Below are positions 46,735-58,163 of a stretch of 64,000 nucleotides of DNA, piece by piece. Under the pieces are notes generated by a model. The model saw only the letters and a list, made by a program, of their open reading frames with translations, did no database searches and was not told the origin of the DNA. The position numbers and the translations under genes are program-made. The stretch spans positions 1 through 64,000 of the forward strand of contig JALLLS010000098.1 of NCBI GenBank assembly GCA_025094145.1, read 5' to 3'. Position 1 is the first letter of the stretch. Each line of letters begins with the position of its first letter. The stretch is from Spinellus fusiger (lineage: Eukaryota; Mucoromycota; Mucoromycetes; Mucorales; Phycomycetaceae).

Positions 46735-47815
46735 TGTTAGCCACCCTATGAGATTGTTTTGAAAATAAAATCAGATAAACATGAACACTCTAGATACTAA
46801 AGTAAAAAAAATGAATGCAAATGAATAAGAAACGGAAGGATAGAGAAATATAAAACCTCAAATAAAGGAAGAATGAAGAAAAATAAGAGATAGTGGTGAA
46901 TGATAATTAAGAGTAGATATCCAAAAGACCATAGAGTTAACAAGGAAAACAAGATACCGAAAAGACAACCGTCATCCTATGGCAACTCGAAATTCAACGA
47001 GGGATACTTAAAATAGCTCGGACAATCCTGAAAATGAATAGAGAAACTTCTGGCTATGCTAAACAGTTTAAGAATGGGTGGTAGAGAAGGGTTCTGAGGA
47101 GAAGTGAGGGCAGAGAGTTTGTTGTAGGAAGAGTCTTTGCACTCTATAGCGGCATTGGCGTTCCTGCTCAACACATTCATCAGCAGCCTCAATGAGCAAG
47201 CTACTGCCACCAACGGATTCTTATCACGAACTAGACTAGTCATTTCACTTTGAAGTCGTTCAATATAAGTTACTTTTAATGGATACTTAGGATGGTTGTG
47301 AGCCCGTCCTATTCTTTGAGCATTTTGCCAGAGTACATTGCCATGTAGCTTAATCCATCTGGCTTTACTCTGGAGTGCTTCAAGCTGCGGGACAATGCAC
47401 CAGAGGAGGGTATCTTCAGGAAGGGTAGATGTGCGCTCAACAAATTTGGCTTGCAGATAAAGGAAACGAGAGTATATGTTAGGGAGGGCGGATAATTGGG
47501 CAACCTGGATCGCTCCAAACCTAGCAGTAGCAGATCTAGCAAGACAAGGTCTCAGACAAGCAGACTGATAGATTTGTAGCGGGCGGATGCTTAGTCTATT
47601 GATATTATAAATAGCCAACCAATACTCAAGAATAGGCCGAACAAAAACAGTATAAGCTCTTAGGGCTGCTGTAATCCCAAAGCCATACATGTTTACACCC
47701 ATTCCTCAGCTTTTGCATTACTGCAATTGCCTTGACTTGTGAGTGTGAGAAAAGTGCGTCTTGGTTAATACCTTGACGTGAAAAAGGGATACCAAGGTGC
47801 TTGAAAGTATCTGTA
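46735..47815 (-). mobile_element. LINE-type fragment, copy 2 (3' part of the same family as 35672)
   Basis: The minus-strand frame 46977-47702 encodes MGVNMYGFGITAALRAYTVF, RSATARFGAIQVAQL and later parts. These correspond closely to the region after the RT active site in copy 1. Its 3' end (CTCATAGGGTGGCTAA) coincides with that of copy 1. The 5' part, including YADD, is absent: homology stops near 47815, typical 5' truncation. It abuts another LINE fragment in the opposite orientation. Confidence 0.85.
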
Positions 47816-47834
47816 ATATACAGTCCTAAACAAC

Positions 47835-49440
47835 AAATGAGTGGGGCGTCAGCTCAACCGCACTCGCACCCAACCTCTTTCTTCGTCGCCCTCTCTGGAT
47901 CTTTCTAGTGTTGAGGCTGACCTTGCCAACTTACAGTAGGCCTGAACCGCCAATCTTGCCCAGCGTGCTGGTGTCAAGTGGTATGAACAGGGCAAACAGT
48001 CAAATACCTATTTTTATAGGACCATCAAACAAAGAATGACTGCAAAGTCCATTACCTCGCTTTGGGATCCTGTTTCTGGTGATCTCTTTTCTTCTTTGAT
48101 GGCAGACATGCTTGGGCATGCACGCTGATTCTACCAGGACCTGTACACTGCAGACCCCATTGACTTTGTCTCTGGTGAGTCTTTGCTCAACAACGTTCCT
48201 TCTGCTCTTTTGTCTGCTTTTTCTTCTGCCTCTCTGCTTGACAAGATTACTCTTGAAGAGATCATGCTTATTTTGAAAGATACACTCAGCAAATCGAGCC
48301 CTGGTTTGGATGGAACTCTCTATCCCTTGTGGAGAAGGTTGTTCAGACATTCCTTTGTGCAAGAGTTGGCTCGACAGGTGTACCATGATGCTTTGTTCGG
48401 TGTTTTTTCCTTCTTATGAGTTGGAAACTGTTTTGTTACTTTTACCAAAAGCTGATGACCCTTCTCTTCTGAAGAATTGGTGACCCATCTCACTTATCAA
48501 CTGTGATGATAAGATCTTCGCTAAGATCATCACTTCTCGACTTCGTTTCTGCCTTGGCCTTCTGATGACTCTCTATCAAACGGGTTTCACGGCCAATAGA
48601 TTCATAGCTGACAATGGTTTGCTAACGCGCCTTGTCATGCAACATGCCCAATTGGCAAAGGATCCTGGTGTTGCCCTCTTGCCGGATCAAGAGAAAGCGT
48701 ATGATCATGTACATCCAGAGTACCTTCGTTTGTTGCTCTCTCGTTTTGGTTTTCCTGTGTTCTTTGTAGACACTGTCTGTTTGTTGTTGTTGTTTTTTTG
48801 CTACCAGAATTCATATCAATGTGAATGGTTTTGTGTTCTCCCCATTCCCCCAAGGTCGTGGGTTGAGACAAGGAGATCTTCTCTCTCCTCTTCTTTTTAA
48901 CCTTGCTTTTGAGCCTTTGCTCCGAACCATTCTCGCTTCTTCTGCTCTCCATAGCTTCTGTTTTGGTGTTCCTCCGCTGTTATCCGCTGTTGTTCCTCTG
49001 ATTCCGCCTCGTCCGTTGAAGGTATTAGCTTATGCTAATGACCTTCTGCAGAAGTTTGAGAGGTAATGCAGTATTATGCCGCAGCGCCACCTTTCTGTTC
49101 GTGGTAAGAGCCTTGTGGCTAACTCCTTGCTCTTCAGAACCATCTGGCATGTCCTGTATGTGACCCCTGCTCCTGACTATTTTTTTTTCAAGACAGTCCG
49201 TCAGCATGTAGGTGGATACCTTAACCTCGGTTTCGGTAGTCCTGGGTGGGCTCTGTTGTGCCAATCTCGTAGGCGTGGTGGCATTGGTTTGTTGGATCCT
49301 TCCTCTGCACCTTCAAGCACTTTCTACCTCTGTTGCTCTTCTGTTTCCTTGCCATGGGCGCAACTGCTCGTCTTCTCTGAGCCCGATTCATCGTGGCTGC
49401 TCTTTCTTGCCTGTGTCTCCTGTCCCAATGCATGTTAGTA
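47835..49440 (+). mobile_element. Second LINE-type retrotransposon fragment, degenerate
   Basis: Broken frames together encode a non-LTR reverse transcriptase: SKSSPGLDGTLYPLW (domain 1), LLPKADDPSLLKNW, QTGFTANRFIADN, PQGRGLRQGDLLSPLLFNLAFEPLL (split over two frames) and the active-site block as LAYANDLL, where YADD is expected. A C-terminal stretch FGSPGWALLCQSRRRGGIGL follows. Several stops and indels (for example at 48417 and 48780-48830) make it non-functional. Sequence differs from the other LINE family in the window. Confidence 0.85.
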
Positions 49441-49664
49441 TGGATGCTCCTACTCTGCTAATATTGCCTCTGTATACTGTTTGGTGTTTATTTCCTCCTT
49501 TTGTTGCTCCCAAGCTCAACTTTGCCAAGGTGTTTGTCTTCTATACATTTGAACTGGATAGCTTTGGTCGTTTATACCGGAAGCATATCACTCAATTGGT
49601 TTTTTCAAAGTATTGCATCCTCTCGTTCTTTCATGCTCTGGACTCTGGGCAAATTAGCTTCAAC

Positions 49665-50926
49665 TATAGTCATACAACATTAGAAAGGGTACGATCCCCT
49701 AACTTATACATTTTTTAAAACATGATTCTTTTTTACCACAGAATCACATTTCATTAAGCAATCTCAAATGTCAAATGCAGAATCCTCAACTAGAAACTCT
49801 AGAGTTTATGATAAGCTTGAAGAAAGAGAGTACTAGAGTGTTTAATGGCTTGAAAAATAAAATTACTCCATGGGTAGCATTTCAAAGGTCGTTGTCATTA
49901 GCAAGACTACTGGTACACCAAAAAAAAAACTTAACGAGAGAGACCTCAGACGACTTGAGGCCATTCTAAGAGGCAACCTATTTGCCTCCTATAACTACAT
50001 AAATTTGGAACTTAAGGCACATGAGACAATCATCTGTAGAGCAATATTCATCAAATGAATACATCAGATTGGGTTTGGTTCCTACTTCTCAGCACACAAG
50101 TCAAGGTTGTTAGAAGAAAAAATGAAGAAAAGACTTTGCTGAGCGAAGGAACGGGTCAATTGGACTCCTGAGGACTGGGGACACGGTGTATGGTCTGATG
50201 AGTCACGGTTTGAAGTAGAAGGTTACCGGGGAGAAACCAGAGTGATTCGAAAGATCAGAGAGAGGTATAAGACTGCTCATACCATACCTACAACCAAATG
50301 AGGGGAAAGGTAGCATAATGATCTGGAGTTGTTTCTAGGCTGGTGGATTTGGGCCTTTGGTTTTTATTGATGGTACTGTAAATCAGGACGTATATGTCAA
50401 CATTTTGGTAGGAAAATTTCTACTATGGTTCATTGAATTGAATGAGAAAGAGGACAGGGACTTCATATTCCAAGAAGATGGGGCTGTATGTCATACAGGT
50501 GGCTATACAACATGGTGGAAAAACACACATGCAATCAGGCGTTTTGATTACTGGCCTGTCCAAAGTCCTGATCTCAACCCCATTGAGCATCTCTGGATCT
50601 GTCTTGATAAGCTTATTGATAACAAGAGGGCCGGTATCAAAAATATCGATGAGCTCAAGACAGCTTTAGAAGAAGCTTGGATAAATATCCATGTCGATCT
50701 TGCCGAACGTTTAGTTGGCTCAATGAAGGATCGCTGCCAGGCAGTTATTGATGCCAAAGGTGGCCCAACAAAGTATTAAATAAAAACTTTTTTATATACA
50801 TTGATATAAACAATATGTTAAACTAACTTTGTGTTGAATTTGAAGTCATTAGTATGTGTTTTGAGGTTGTAACATTTTTATCCGTAAAGCATGTTCTTTC
50901 TCAGGATTTCAAAAAAAAAAAAATCG
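49665..50926 (+). mobile_element. Tc1-B element, longer copy, right end interrupted
   Basis: It starts TATAGTCATACAACATTAGA. The transposase remains show SDESRFEVEGYRG (first Asp), FQEDGAVCHTGGYT (second Asp) and SPDLNPIEHLW (Glu), so the DD34E triad is readable. Stops occur near 50055, 50140, 50300 and 50335. The last uninterrupted frame is 50357-50779. The right TIR stops at AAAAATCGTA, where the 1.2-kb TACACACCAGG element begins; the missing TIR end reappears inverted at about 52203-52221. Confidence 0.9.
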
Positions 50927-52147
50927 TACACACCAGGAGATTTTTCTGGCCTTTAAGCGGTGATATCCCCTTCCTTTTACGTCACAATAAAAATACCCTT
51001 TTATGGAACTGTATATAAAATCAAAGGTTTGCAAGTATCTAAATTATTGTTTCTTTTTGTGGATACCTCAATATCAAATTGTATTATCAATAAAATATAT
51101 TGTTTATGAACAAAATTGTTTATTGTAATAGTATAGATAATACTATAGTATAGCTATAGCTACTGCCCAAGTGCATTCCCTCATAGCAATAGAGTCTATA
51201 CCCTAAAAGCTTTGTGCTTTATCCTTGGGAGATAGACAACTATGCTCAGGAGTATACCCTAGAGACTCTAGATAGTACAGAAGACCACCTGAGACTGACT
51301 TGAAAGGAGTCTTTACTTGCCTAATAACAATACAATGAGTGTCTTGTGGATTACAATGAGCTCAAGCCCAGATGAAGACACTGCTTACCTTTTTATCACT
51401 AGAATAGTCCTTGGTGGTATCTATCACTTCCTTCTATTGTTTTGATTTGTTAATAATAGTACATTACCTTGCTTATTTATGCTCATTTTGATGAGTACTT
51501 AGACATCAAGTTGTATGTGCAGTGTGGGAAATAACAAAAGGAGGGGAATATCAAAACAAATAATAATCTTTCTTTCTCTATTCTGGTGATGTATACACTA
51601 GCCTCCACTCATAAAATTCACAAGTCATACAATTCACACTCTATTTGCCTTGAGCCTAAAGTCCAGTATTAGAAACAATACCTTGTTATCATTAAGCACC
51701 ACTGTTAATACCAGTTACAATGAGATAATTGAGGTGATTATAGATATTGATTCAATAAATAAATACAATGTTCTTAATATAAGTGAATTTGGTTCTATTT
51801 TATGGACAATGATTAGAGTTAATTCCGTGTGTTCTATAATATATCTTTCTTAAGCAGTGCTATACTGCAAATACTGTGGGCTTATGGATAACACATTATG
51901 TTAAACAATAAATGCAGTGACTGAGTTGTAATTTTGGGGTGATTCTTGTTCTATTTCTTGTCTTTACAGCCAATTCTATACTTTTTAATTGCAAAGTCAA
52001 TCGTCACTGCTTAAACAGGCAGGCAGAGTTTGAAATGACCCATTTAGACAGCGAAAAGCATTTCCAAACACATTAGCCAATCATAATAATATTGAGATTT
52101 TATTCTCAGGATATTTCTTTATATATCCCAATAATCTTTGGTGTGTA
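50927..52147. mobile_element. TACACACCAGG-family element, left member of the inverted pair
   Basis: It begins TACACACCAGGAGATTTTTC and ends AATCTTTGGTGTGTA, with TA at each end: 1221 bp. The outer 0.6 kb resembles the outer part of the right member with many differences. The inner part from about 51581 to 52147 is nearly identical to it in reverse. No transposase is encoded. A 67-codon open frame (51650-51853) lacks an ATG and recognisable motifs. Confidence 0.88.
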
Positions 52148-52221
52148 AGATGATAAAAGACGTTTAGGTGGAGTATTCTACAGTGTTTATACAGTCCCTG
52201 AAATCATACACATTAGAAAGG
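52148..52221. other. Spacer of the inverted pair, containing a piece of a Tc1-B end
   Basis: This 74-bp spacer ends in ATCATACACATTAGAAAGG, which matches the outer part of the Tc1-B terminal repeat (GTCATACAACATTAGAAAGG) in the orientation opposite to the Tc1-B right end it should complete. It shows that the inverted pair involves an inversion rather than simple adjacent insertion. Confidence 0.75.
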
Positions 52222-53463
52222 TACACACCAGGAGATTATTGGGATATATAAAGAAATATCCTGAGAATAAAATCTCAATATTATTATGATTGGCTAATGT
52301 GTTTGGAAATGCTTTTCGCTGTCTAAATGGGTCATTTCAAACTCTGCCTGCCTGTTTAAGCAGTGACGATTGACTTTGCAATTAAAAAGTATAGAATTGG
52401 CTGTAAAGACAAGAAATAGAACAAGAATCACCCCAAAATTACAACTCAGTCACTGCATTTATTGTTTAACATAATGTGTTATCCATAAGCCCACAGTATT
52501 TGCAGTATAGCACTGCTTAAGAAAGATATATTATAGAACACACGGAATTAACTCTAATCATTGTCCATAAAATAGAACCAAATTCACTTATATTAAGAAC
52601 ATTGTATTTATTTATTGAATCAATATCTATAATCACCTCAATTATCTCATTGTAACTGGTATTAACAGTGGTGCTTAATGATAACAAGGTATTGTTTCTA
52701 ATACTGGACTTTAGGCTCAAGGCAAATAGAGTGTGAATTGTATGACTTGTGAATTTTATGAGTGGAGGCTAGTGTATACATCACCAGAATGAAAATATTT
52801 TCTATTCTCTGGTCTGTTATTATTCTGTTATTTCTCACACTGCACATACAACTTAATATTTAAGTACTCGTCAAGATGAGCATAAATAGGCAAGGTAATG
52901 TGCCATCATTAACAAAGTGAAACAATAGAAAGAAGTTTTAGATACCACCAAAGACTATTCTAGTGATAAAAAGGTAAGCATGCTATATTTCTTGATTGAA
53001 CTATTACTAATACACTCTTCTGTTATTAGATAAGTTAAGACTCTTCTCAAGTCAGTCCAAGGTGGTCTTCTTCCTTCTATACTGTCTAAGGTGTCTAGAG
53101 TATACTCCTGAGCATAGTTATCTATCTCCCAATATTAAAGCACAAGGCTTCTAGGGTATAGATTCTATTGCTATGAAAGAATATACCTAGAACAGCAGTA
53201 GATATAGTGATAGTATATTATTAGCTGCAGTATTATTAGCTATATTATTACAATAAACAATTTTATCCATCAATAATTTTATTCATAAACAATATATTTT
53301 ACTGATAATACAATTTGATATTGATATATTCCACAAAAGGAAATAATTATTTGGATACGCACCTTTTGATTTTAAATACAGTTCCATAAAAGGGTATTTT
53401 TATTGTGACGTAAAAGGAAGGAGATATCACCGCTTAAAGGCCAGAAAAATCTCCTGGTGTGTA
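52222..53463. mobile_element. TACACACCAGG-family element, right member of the inverted pair
   Basis: At 1242 bp it is in inverse orientation to 50927-52147. It starts TACACACCAGGAGATTATTG and ends AAATCTCCTGGTGTGTA. The inner region (52222-52785) mirrors the left member almost perfectly, including the same 67-codon open frame; the outer region is diverged. The right flank (GACTCGCATTTATACC) is unrelated to the left flank. Confidence 0.88.
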
Positions 53464-53815
53464 GACTCGCATTTATACCAGCATAAGAAACATTATTCGT
53501 CAACAAGTCTACAAATAGTATAGAAGCGTTTCGATTGAGTGTTAATGTTTAATGTTTAGCAGAAAGTTATATGCTATTGTAATTATTCAAATGTAGTACT
53601 TGAATAACTTATTAAGAGACAATAATTCAAGTATTCAACATTGATCTTATGCTTTCTCTTTATCAAAAGACAGATGTGTTTCCCACATAGTGAGGCATTA
53701 TAGATTCTAAAAGGAATAGGGAGTTATAGGTTTTTTTCTTTCTTTCTTTCTTTCTTAAATAAATAAATAAATAAATAAAGCAAAATAAAATAAAATAAAG
53801 GTGTACTGTATATAT
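53464..53815. other. Spacer and 3' flank of the TBC gene
   Basis: About 350 bp with a CTTT run and AAAT/AATAA runs near 53728-53800. It marks the right edge of the repeat-rich block and probably contains the 3' UTR of the TBC gene. Confidence 0.45.
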
Positions 53816-55955
53816 TTATAATTTGACAGTCTTTGCTCTTTCTACAAAGCGACGTGCCTCTAAAGCCTTGTGAATAATGGTACCTCTCATTTTGCGTCGC
53901 TTTAATTTACTTTCTACAGGCAGATTTTTACGTCTTTCCTCTCTACGAGTTTTAAACAGCTGTCTTCGTCTTACAAGGTCAACCTCGCTAAGACGAGTTG
54001 TAGAAGCATACTTGTGGTAGGTTTCCTAAAAAAGAAAAGGGCTTATCAGATATATTTAGCAAGAAATAACTCACATCTATCAATCTGTGACAATCCAGCA
54101 TTGTTTTAGGCATATTCTAGTCCGCAGTGTCAGCTTTTAGTGCTACCAGTAGTGTGTCTTCTTACCTGAATCACTTGGAAAACCTCCAAAGAATCATTCA
54201 CATTCAGAATGGCCTGTTCATTTATTTTGAATATGCCAAGAGCAACTCTAAATAACACACGTTGTCCTTCACTAAAAATAACAGAGTTGAGTTCATTGTT
54301 AAATGCAAAGACTTACTAAAACAGACAGTCCCAAACACGCAGAACAGACTAAAAGGTGTGTTATTATAGGCTTCTATAAAGTGGCCTTACTTCAATGGGG
54401 AGAATATTGATGAACAGAGTCAGAAACCAGTGACTGGTGACAAGTGAAGTTGTCGGCATTCCCACCTCCACCTCTTCACATTCCCAAAATGACTTTTTAT
54501 CACCCACTCTATGCCATAGTTGGGGACATCGCTCAGAGAGCAGCATCATAAGGACATGCTGATCAATATTAGCACCTTCCATTGTCACATCATAAATATT
54601 GGGTGGTAAAATGTCCTCAATCACGGCTATAAATGTCCAAAATGCCTTTTCTTCTGGCATAAAGAGTAACAAAAGACCTGCTATATAATTAAGGGACTGG
54701 CAGTAACCAATGGAGGGTGAATAGACGGAGAAGGCCGACAAGAGACGCCGAAGAGACTGAATGACAGGAACATCTGTGACATTGGCATCAGGGCTTTTTG
54801 ATTTGAACTGGATATTGTCTGGAAATGTCCTATGAAGATCTTGTAAATTGAGTAGGTTATCTTGGAGCAGTAGTATATGTACCTCTTTCGATGATTTCCA
54901 AGTACTCATTCTCTTTATTAGCATCGCTTGCCTTATCAACATAGGATTGGTAGTCTCCAGGATGCTTGGCCATTTTCTCTTCCGCTCCACTGTAATGAAA
55001 CCACGCCTAAATATTTCCATAAGTAGAGAGAGAGAGAGATGGAGATGGAGAGAGAGTAGTGGACTTCTATACCTGTCCGCGTAGTTCAGAAGGGATTCCT
55101 TTGCGTATGTACCGTTTGACTTGGCCATTAATTGTAGATAGAACAAGGTGGTTTCTTACATTTACTGCTCTTTTGTGGCCAGTGGCCCTTATTGTCTGCT
55201 ATTAATTGGCGCCATTTCTGATGTCTGCGTTCAATGACAGGATGGTAGAGCCTTTCAAAGGAGTCATAATCCTCTTGAGAAAGCCATTGTGTCTGTTTTA
55301 CGAATCCATATTGATCTCTAGAGAGCCATCGAAGAATCAACAGACAGACATGCATCAGTACATTGTTCATTATGGGTCAATAAGCTTCCCTTCACCTTTG
55401 ATCGGTCTCTCTTGGAGGTGGAGGATAGACTGGATTCAGTCCATCATCATACAAGGGCTTGTCTTTCTTCTCTCTTTTATGACCGAGGAGATGGAAGCTG
55501 CTGCTGGTCTTTCTCAATCGCTCTGTGGATCTTCCTGACTTGAGTGTCATATTTAGCTTTGTCTTAAAGGCATTGGCAAGTGAGCGTGGAGTGTCTTGTG
55601 AAGAAGTGTCTTTGGGATGATAAGGCGGTGGTGGTATATCAGTAGGAGAGTAGTCATGGTCAAGGAATGTACTGGGAGATGCCACACATGGACTCCCCTC
55701 TTCTTCTGATCCAGAGTCAATGGAAGAAGTTCCTCCATGTTGGACGTCATCTACACTTAGGAGTAGGTTGGAGTAATTGGATCTGTGGGTGAGGTGAGCT
55801 CTGTTGCTTTTATGGAATGTGTCAGATGTCTGCCTGCGGATAGTGTAGGGTGGTCTCTGAGTGGGTGTGTGACGGAGGCTGTGCCTTCTTTTAGGGGAAA
55901 CTACCTCTTGTGGGGTGGCTGTTCTAAGAGAGGTAGAGCGACCTAACAAAGCCAT
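53816..55955 (-). CDS. TBC-domain Rab GTPase-activating protein
   Basis: Eight exons in transcript order (55396-55955, 55160-55317, 55073-55119, 54883-55006, 54391-54839, 54317-54348, 54166-54271, 53816-54025) give 561 aa. The N-terminal 190 aa are Ser/Thr/Pro-rich and probably disordered. The TBC domain starts KRYIRKGIPSELRGQAW. It shows both catalytic fingers: IERDLHRTFP (Arg) and SIGYCQSLNYIAG (Gln). Later blocks are SHWFLTLFINILPIE, LRVWDCLFYEG and LFRVALGIFKINE. The C-terminus is basic and charged (RRRQLFKTRREERRK). Such proteins speed GTP hydrolysis by a Rab in vesicle traffic; the Rab is not known. Two introns are only 40 and 43 nt (55120-55159, 54840-54882). Confidence 0.93.
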
Positions 55956-55964
55956 ACTAGACAA

Positions 55965-56010
55965 GAAGGAAGGAGGGAAAGAAGGAAAGAAGGAAAGAAG
56001 GAAAGAAAGA
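55965..56010. repeat. GGAAAGAA tandem repeat upstream of the TBC gene
   Basis: A purine-rich run of GAAGGAAA/GGAAAGAA units lies directly upstream of the TBC start codon. It probably sits in the promoter or 5' UTR. Confidence 0.8.
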
Positions 56011-56113
56011 AAGGAGAGAGTGGACTGTGTAGGGAATGGATAAGCTGAATAGGAAAGGAGGGAGGAAGGGGTTTAAGGAGGGAGGATAAGAGGATAAGAT
56101 TAGGTCTGAATTA

Positions 56114-56399
56114 TACACACTAAGAGATCTTTAGGATATAAAAAGAAATAGTCAAACTACAATTGTTTAAGAAATGACATCGATTTGAAAAGGAGCAAAA
56201 ATAAATTATGTATTCATAAACAATATATTCTATTGATAATACAATTTGATATTGAGGTATAGTATAAAAGGAAACAATTATTTGGATATCCGCAAACCTC
56301 TTGATTTTAAACACAGTTACATATAAGGAGCGTTTTTTCTTTTACATAAAAGGAAGAAAATATCACCGCTTAAAGGCCAGAAAAATCTTTGGGTGTGTA
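56114..56399. mobile_element. Short TACACACCAGG-family element with two different ends
   Basis: The 286-bp element starts TACACACTAAGAGATCTTTA and ends AATCTTTGGGTGTGTA. Its left part (GATATAAAAAGAAATAGTC, AATGACATCGATTTGAAAA) matches the hairpin MITE at 28828 (type B end). Its right part (TATCACCGCTTAAAGGCC) matches the outer ends at 1-55, 50927 and 53463 (type A end). It therefore shows the B...A arrangement of the family in a deletion derivative. Confidence 0.85.
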
Positions 56400-56759
56400 T
56401 TATCTATGATTTATGATTTATTATCTATTATCTATTATCTATTATCTATTATTCATTGCCAACCCTTTGATTGCGTGGAATGAGCATAGAAAGAGGAAAT
56501 ATAGCGATGGATTGTAAATAAAATATCTCTACAATTCCGATCTGTCCATACAAATTCATAGAAATGGTGCGATGGATTAAATCGACCAATGAAATACCGA
56601 GAATATTGTGTTTTCTGTTCATCAATGATGCTCAGTCAGCATGGCGCCACTCCGAGAGATTCTTCCCATCTTAAGTCTTATTGAAGAGTATAAAGATACA
56701 TATTAACTCTTTATCTTCCTTCTTCCCTTGATCCACAGGTGCTTATTCAGTCCGCCACT
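56400..56759 (+). promoter_or_regulatory. 5' region of MET30
   Basis: This holds a TTATCTA tandem run (56401-56452) right after the MITE, then about 300 bp leading to the ATG. ATCCACAG|GTGC at about 56738 could be a 3' splice site of an intron in the 5' UTR. No upstream coding exon was recognised. Confidence 0.4.
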
Positions 56760-58163
56760 ATGGAAGCCCTGCCCACTGTACAGAAGAATACATCTCTTCC
56801 AGCCACACCTCCCTCGTCACAAGAATTCGACCTTCTCCAAAGTCTGGTCTCTTCTCAACTCTCTCAACTCACCAACAGTTTCCATACTTTATTAAATGAG
56901 GACTTTATCACCACTCTCCCTTATGAGCTCTGTCTGAAAATATTTTCCCAATTGGACGCTCAGTCCCTCTGCAATGCTTCAAAAGTAAATCAGGCTTGGA
57001 AGAGACTGGCAGATAGCGACTGTTTATGGCATTCTATGTGCACTCAGCACATTGATAAAAAGTGTACTAAATGTGGTTGGGGACTTCCTCTTCTACGCAA
57101 CCGACTCATCAAGAGAAACAGAGACAGCAGCCGAGAAGAAAGTCAAGCCAAGAGAATGAAGTACAAAGCATGGAAAGACATTTACAGTGAGCGTATGGTC
57201 CTCGAATGTCATTGGCGTAAAAACAAGGCAGTGCATCGAGTGATCAAAGGACACAGTGAGAGTATCGAATGCCTCCAATTCTGTGATACGCTTAATATTG
57301 CCATGACAGGCTCAAAAGATAAAACAGTAGCTGTATGGGATCTAGAGACAGGAGAACAGCTACAAGTCATGAAGGGACATGCGAGAACAGTCACTGCTCT
57401 CCAGTTTGATACCTCCAAACTAGTGACAGGTTCACTGGATCACACCCTAAGGGTATGGAACTACAGAACAGGCGAATGTCTTTGTGTGCTTGAAGGACAT
57501 TCAAAGGGAGTAGCTCATTTGAATTTCAATGCTCGTGTCTTAGCCAGTGGATCCGAAGATACGACCATTAAGATATGGAACATTGATACCAACGAATGCT
57601 ATACATTAGCAGGTCACTGTAAGAAAGTCAACCATCTGCAACTCTACAACAACAGCACCTCTTTAGTCTCCAGCTCAGAAGATGGTACGATCCGACTCTG
57701 GTGTTTATTGGGGCGGCAGTGTCTTCAAATACTGCAGGGCCATTCACAGTCAGTCAGCATAGCCATGCCAAGTATGCCCAACTTCTTCCATTGTTTCTCT
57801 ACTCTTCATGAAGAGAGCACTGGCACTAGAAAAACAGCACTGGATGCTTCTTCTGTCCCTGTGATTATCTCTGGCTCTATGGACAATACACTCAAAGTAT
57901 GGTCTATGGAGACAGGCCAATGCATAAAAACACTACCTGGACACCACCAAGGGGTAGTAAGCCTGGACTATGACAAACTTCGCCTTGTCTCTGGTTCTCA
58001 GGATGGTACTGTCAATGTATGGGATGCTGGGACGGGTCTGCTAAAGTATTCTGTGCATTGCCATCAAGCACCTGTCAGATCAGTGGCTCTGAGTGATACT
58101 AAGGTCGTCAGTGCATCCAGTCATGGTGAGCTACATATATGGGACTATGGTCTTGGAGCCTAA
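56760..58163 (+). CDS. MET30: F-box/WD40 protein, MET30/sconB type (SCF ubiquitin ligase substrate receptor)
   Basis: A single exon encodes 467 aa. The F-box is at residues about 52-94 (TLPYELCLKIFSQLDAQS, then WKRLADSDCLWHSMC), followed by the block HIDKKCTKCGWGLPLLR, characteristic of Met30/sconB. Seven WD repeats run from about residue 160 to the end; blocks include GHSESIECLQF, TGSKDKTVAVWD, SGSEDTTIKIWN, SSSEDGTIRLW, SGSMDNTLKVW and SGSQDGTVNVWD. In yeast and Neurospora/Aspergillus the homologue targets sulfur-metabolism activators (Met4/MetR) and cell-cycle inhibitors. The protein is shorter than yeast Met30 (640 aa) because the N-terminus is short. A loop between two repeats (residues about 330-360) is longer than usual. 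It converges on RSP5. Confidence 0.9.
   Translation: MEALPTVQKNTSLPATPPSSQEFDLLQSLVSSQLSQLTNSFHTLLNEDFITTLPYELCLKIFSQLDAQSLCNASKVNQAWKRLADSDCLWHSMCTQHIDKKCTKCGWGLPLLRNRLIKRNRDSSREESQAKRMKYKAWKDIYSERMVLECHWRKNKAVHRVIKGHSESIECLQFCDTLNIAMTGSKDKTVAVWDLETGEQLQVMKGHARTVTALQFDTSKLVTGSLDHTLRVWNYRTGECLCVLEGHSKGVAHLNFNARVLASGSEDTTIKIWNIDTNECYTLAGHCKKVNHLQLYNNSTSLVSSSEDGTIRLWCLLGRQCLQILQGHSQSVSIAMPSMPNFFHCFSTLHEESTGTRKTALDASSVPVIISGSMDNTLKVWSMETGQCIKTLPGHHQGVVSLDYDKLRLVSGSQDGTVNVWDAGTGLLKYSVHCHQAPVRSVALSDTKVVSASSHGELHIWDYGLGA

Noticed and set aside
51650..51853. 67-codon ORF, identical in 52517-52720 on the other strand
   Set aside because: It begins with TTG, has no ATG or known motif, and its identity only reflects the near-identical palindrome arms.
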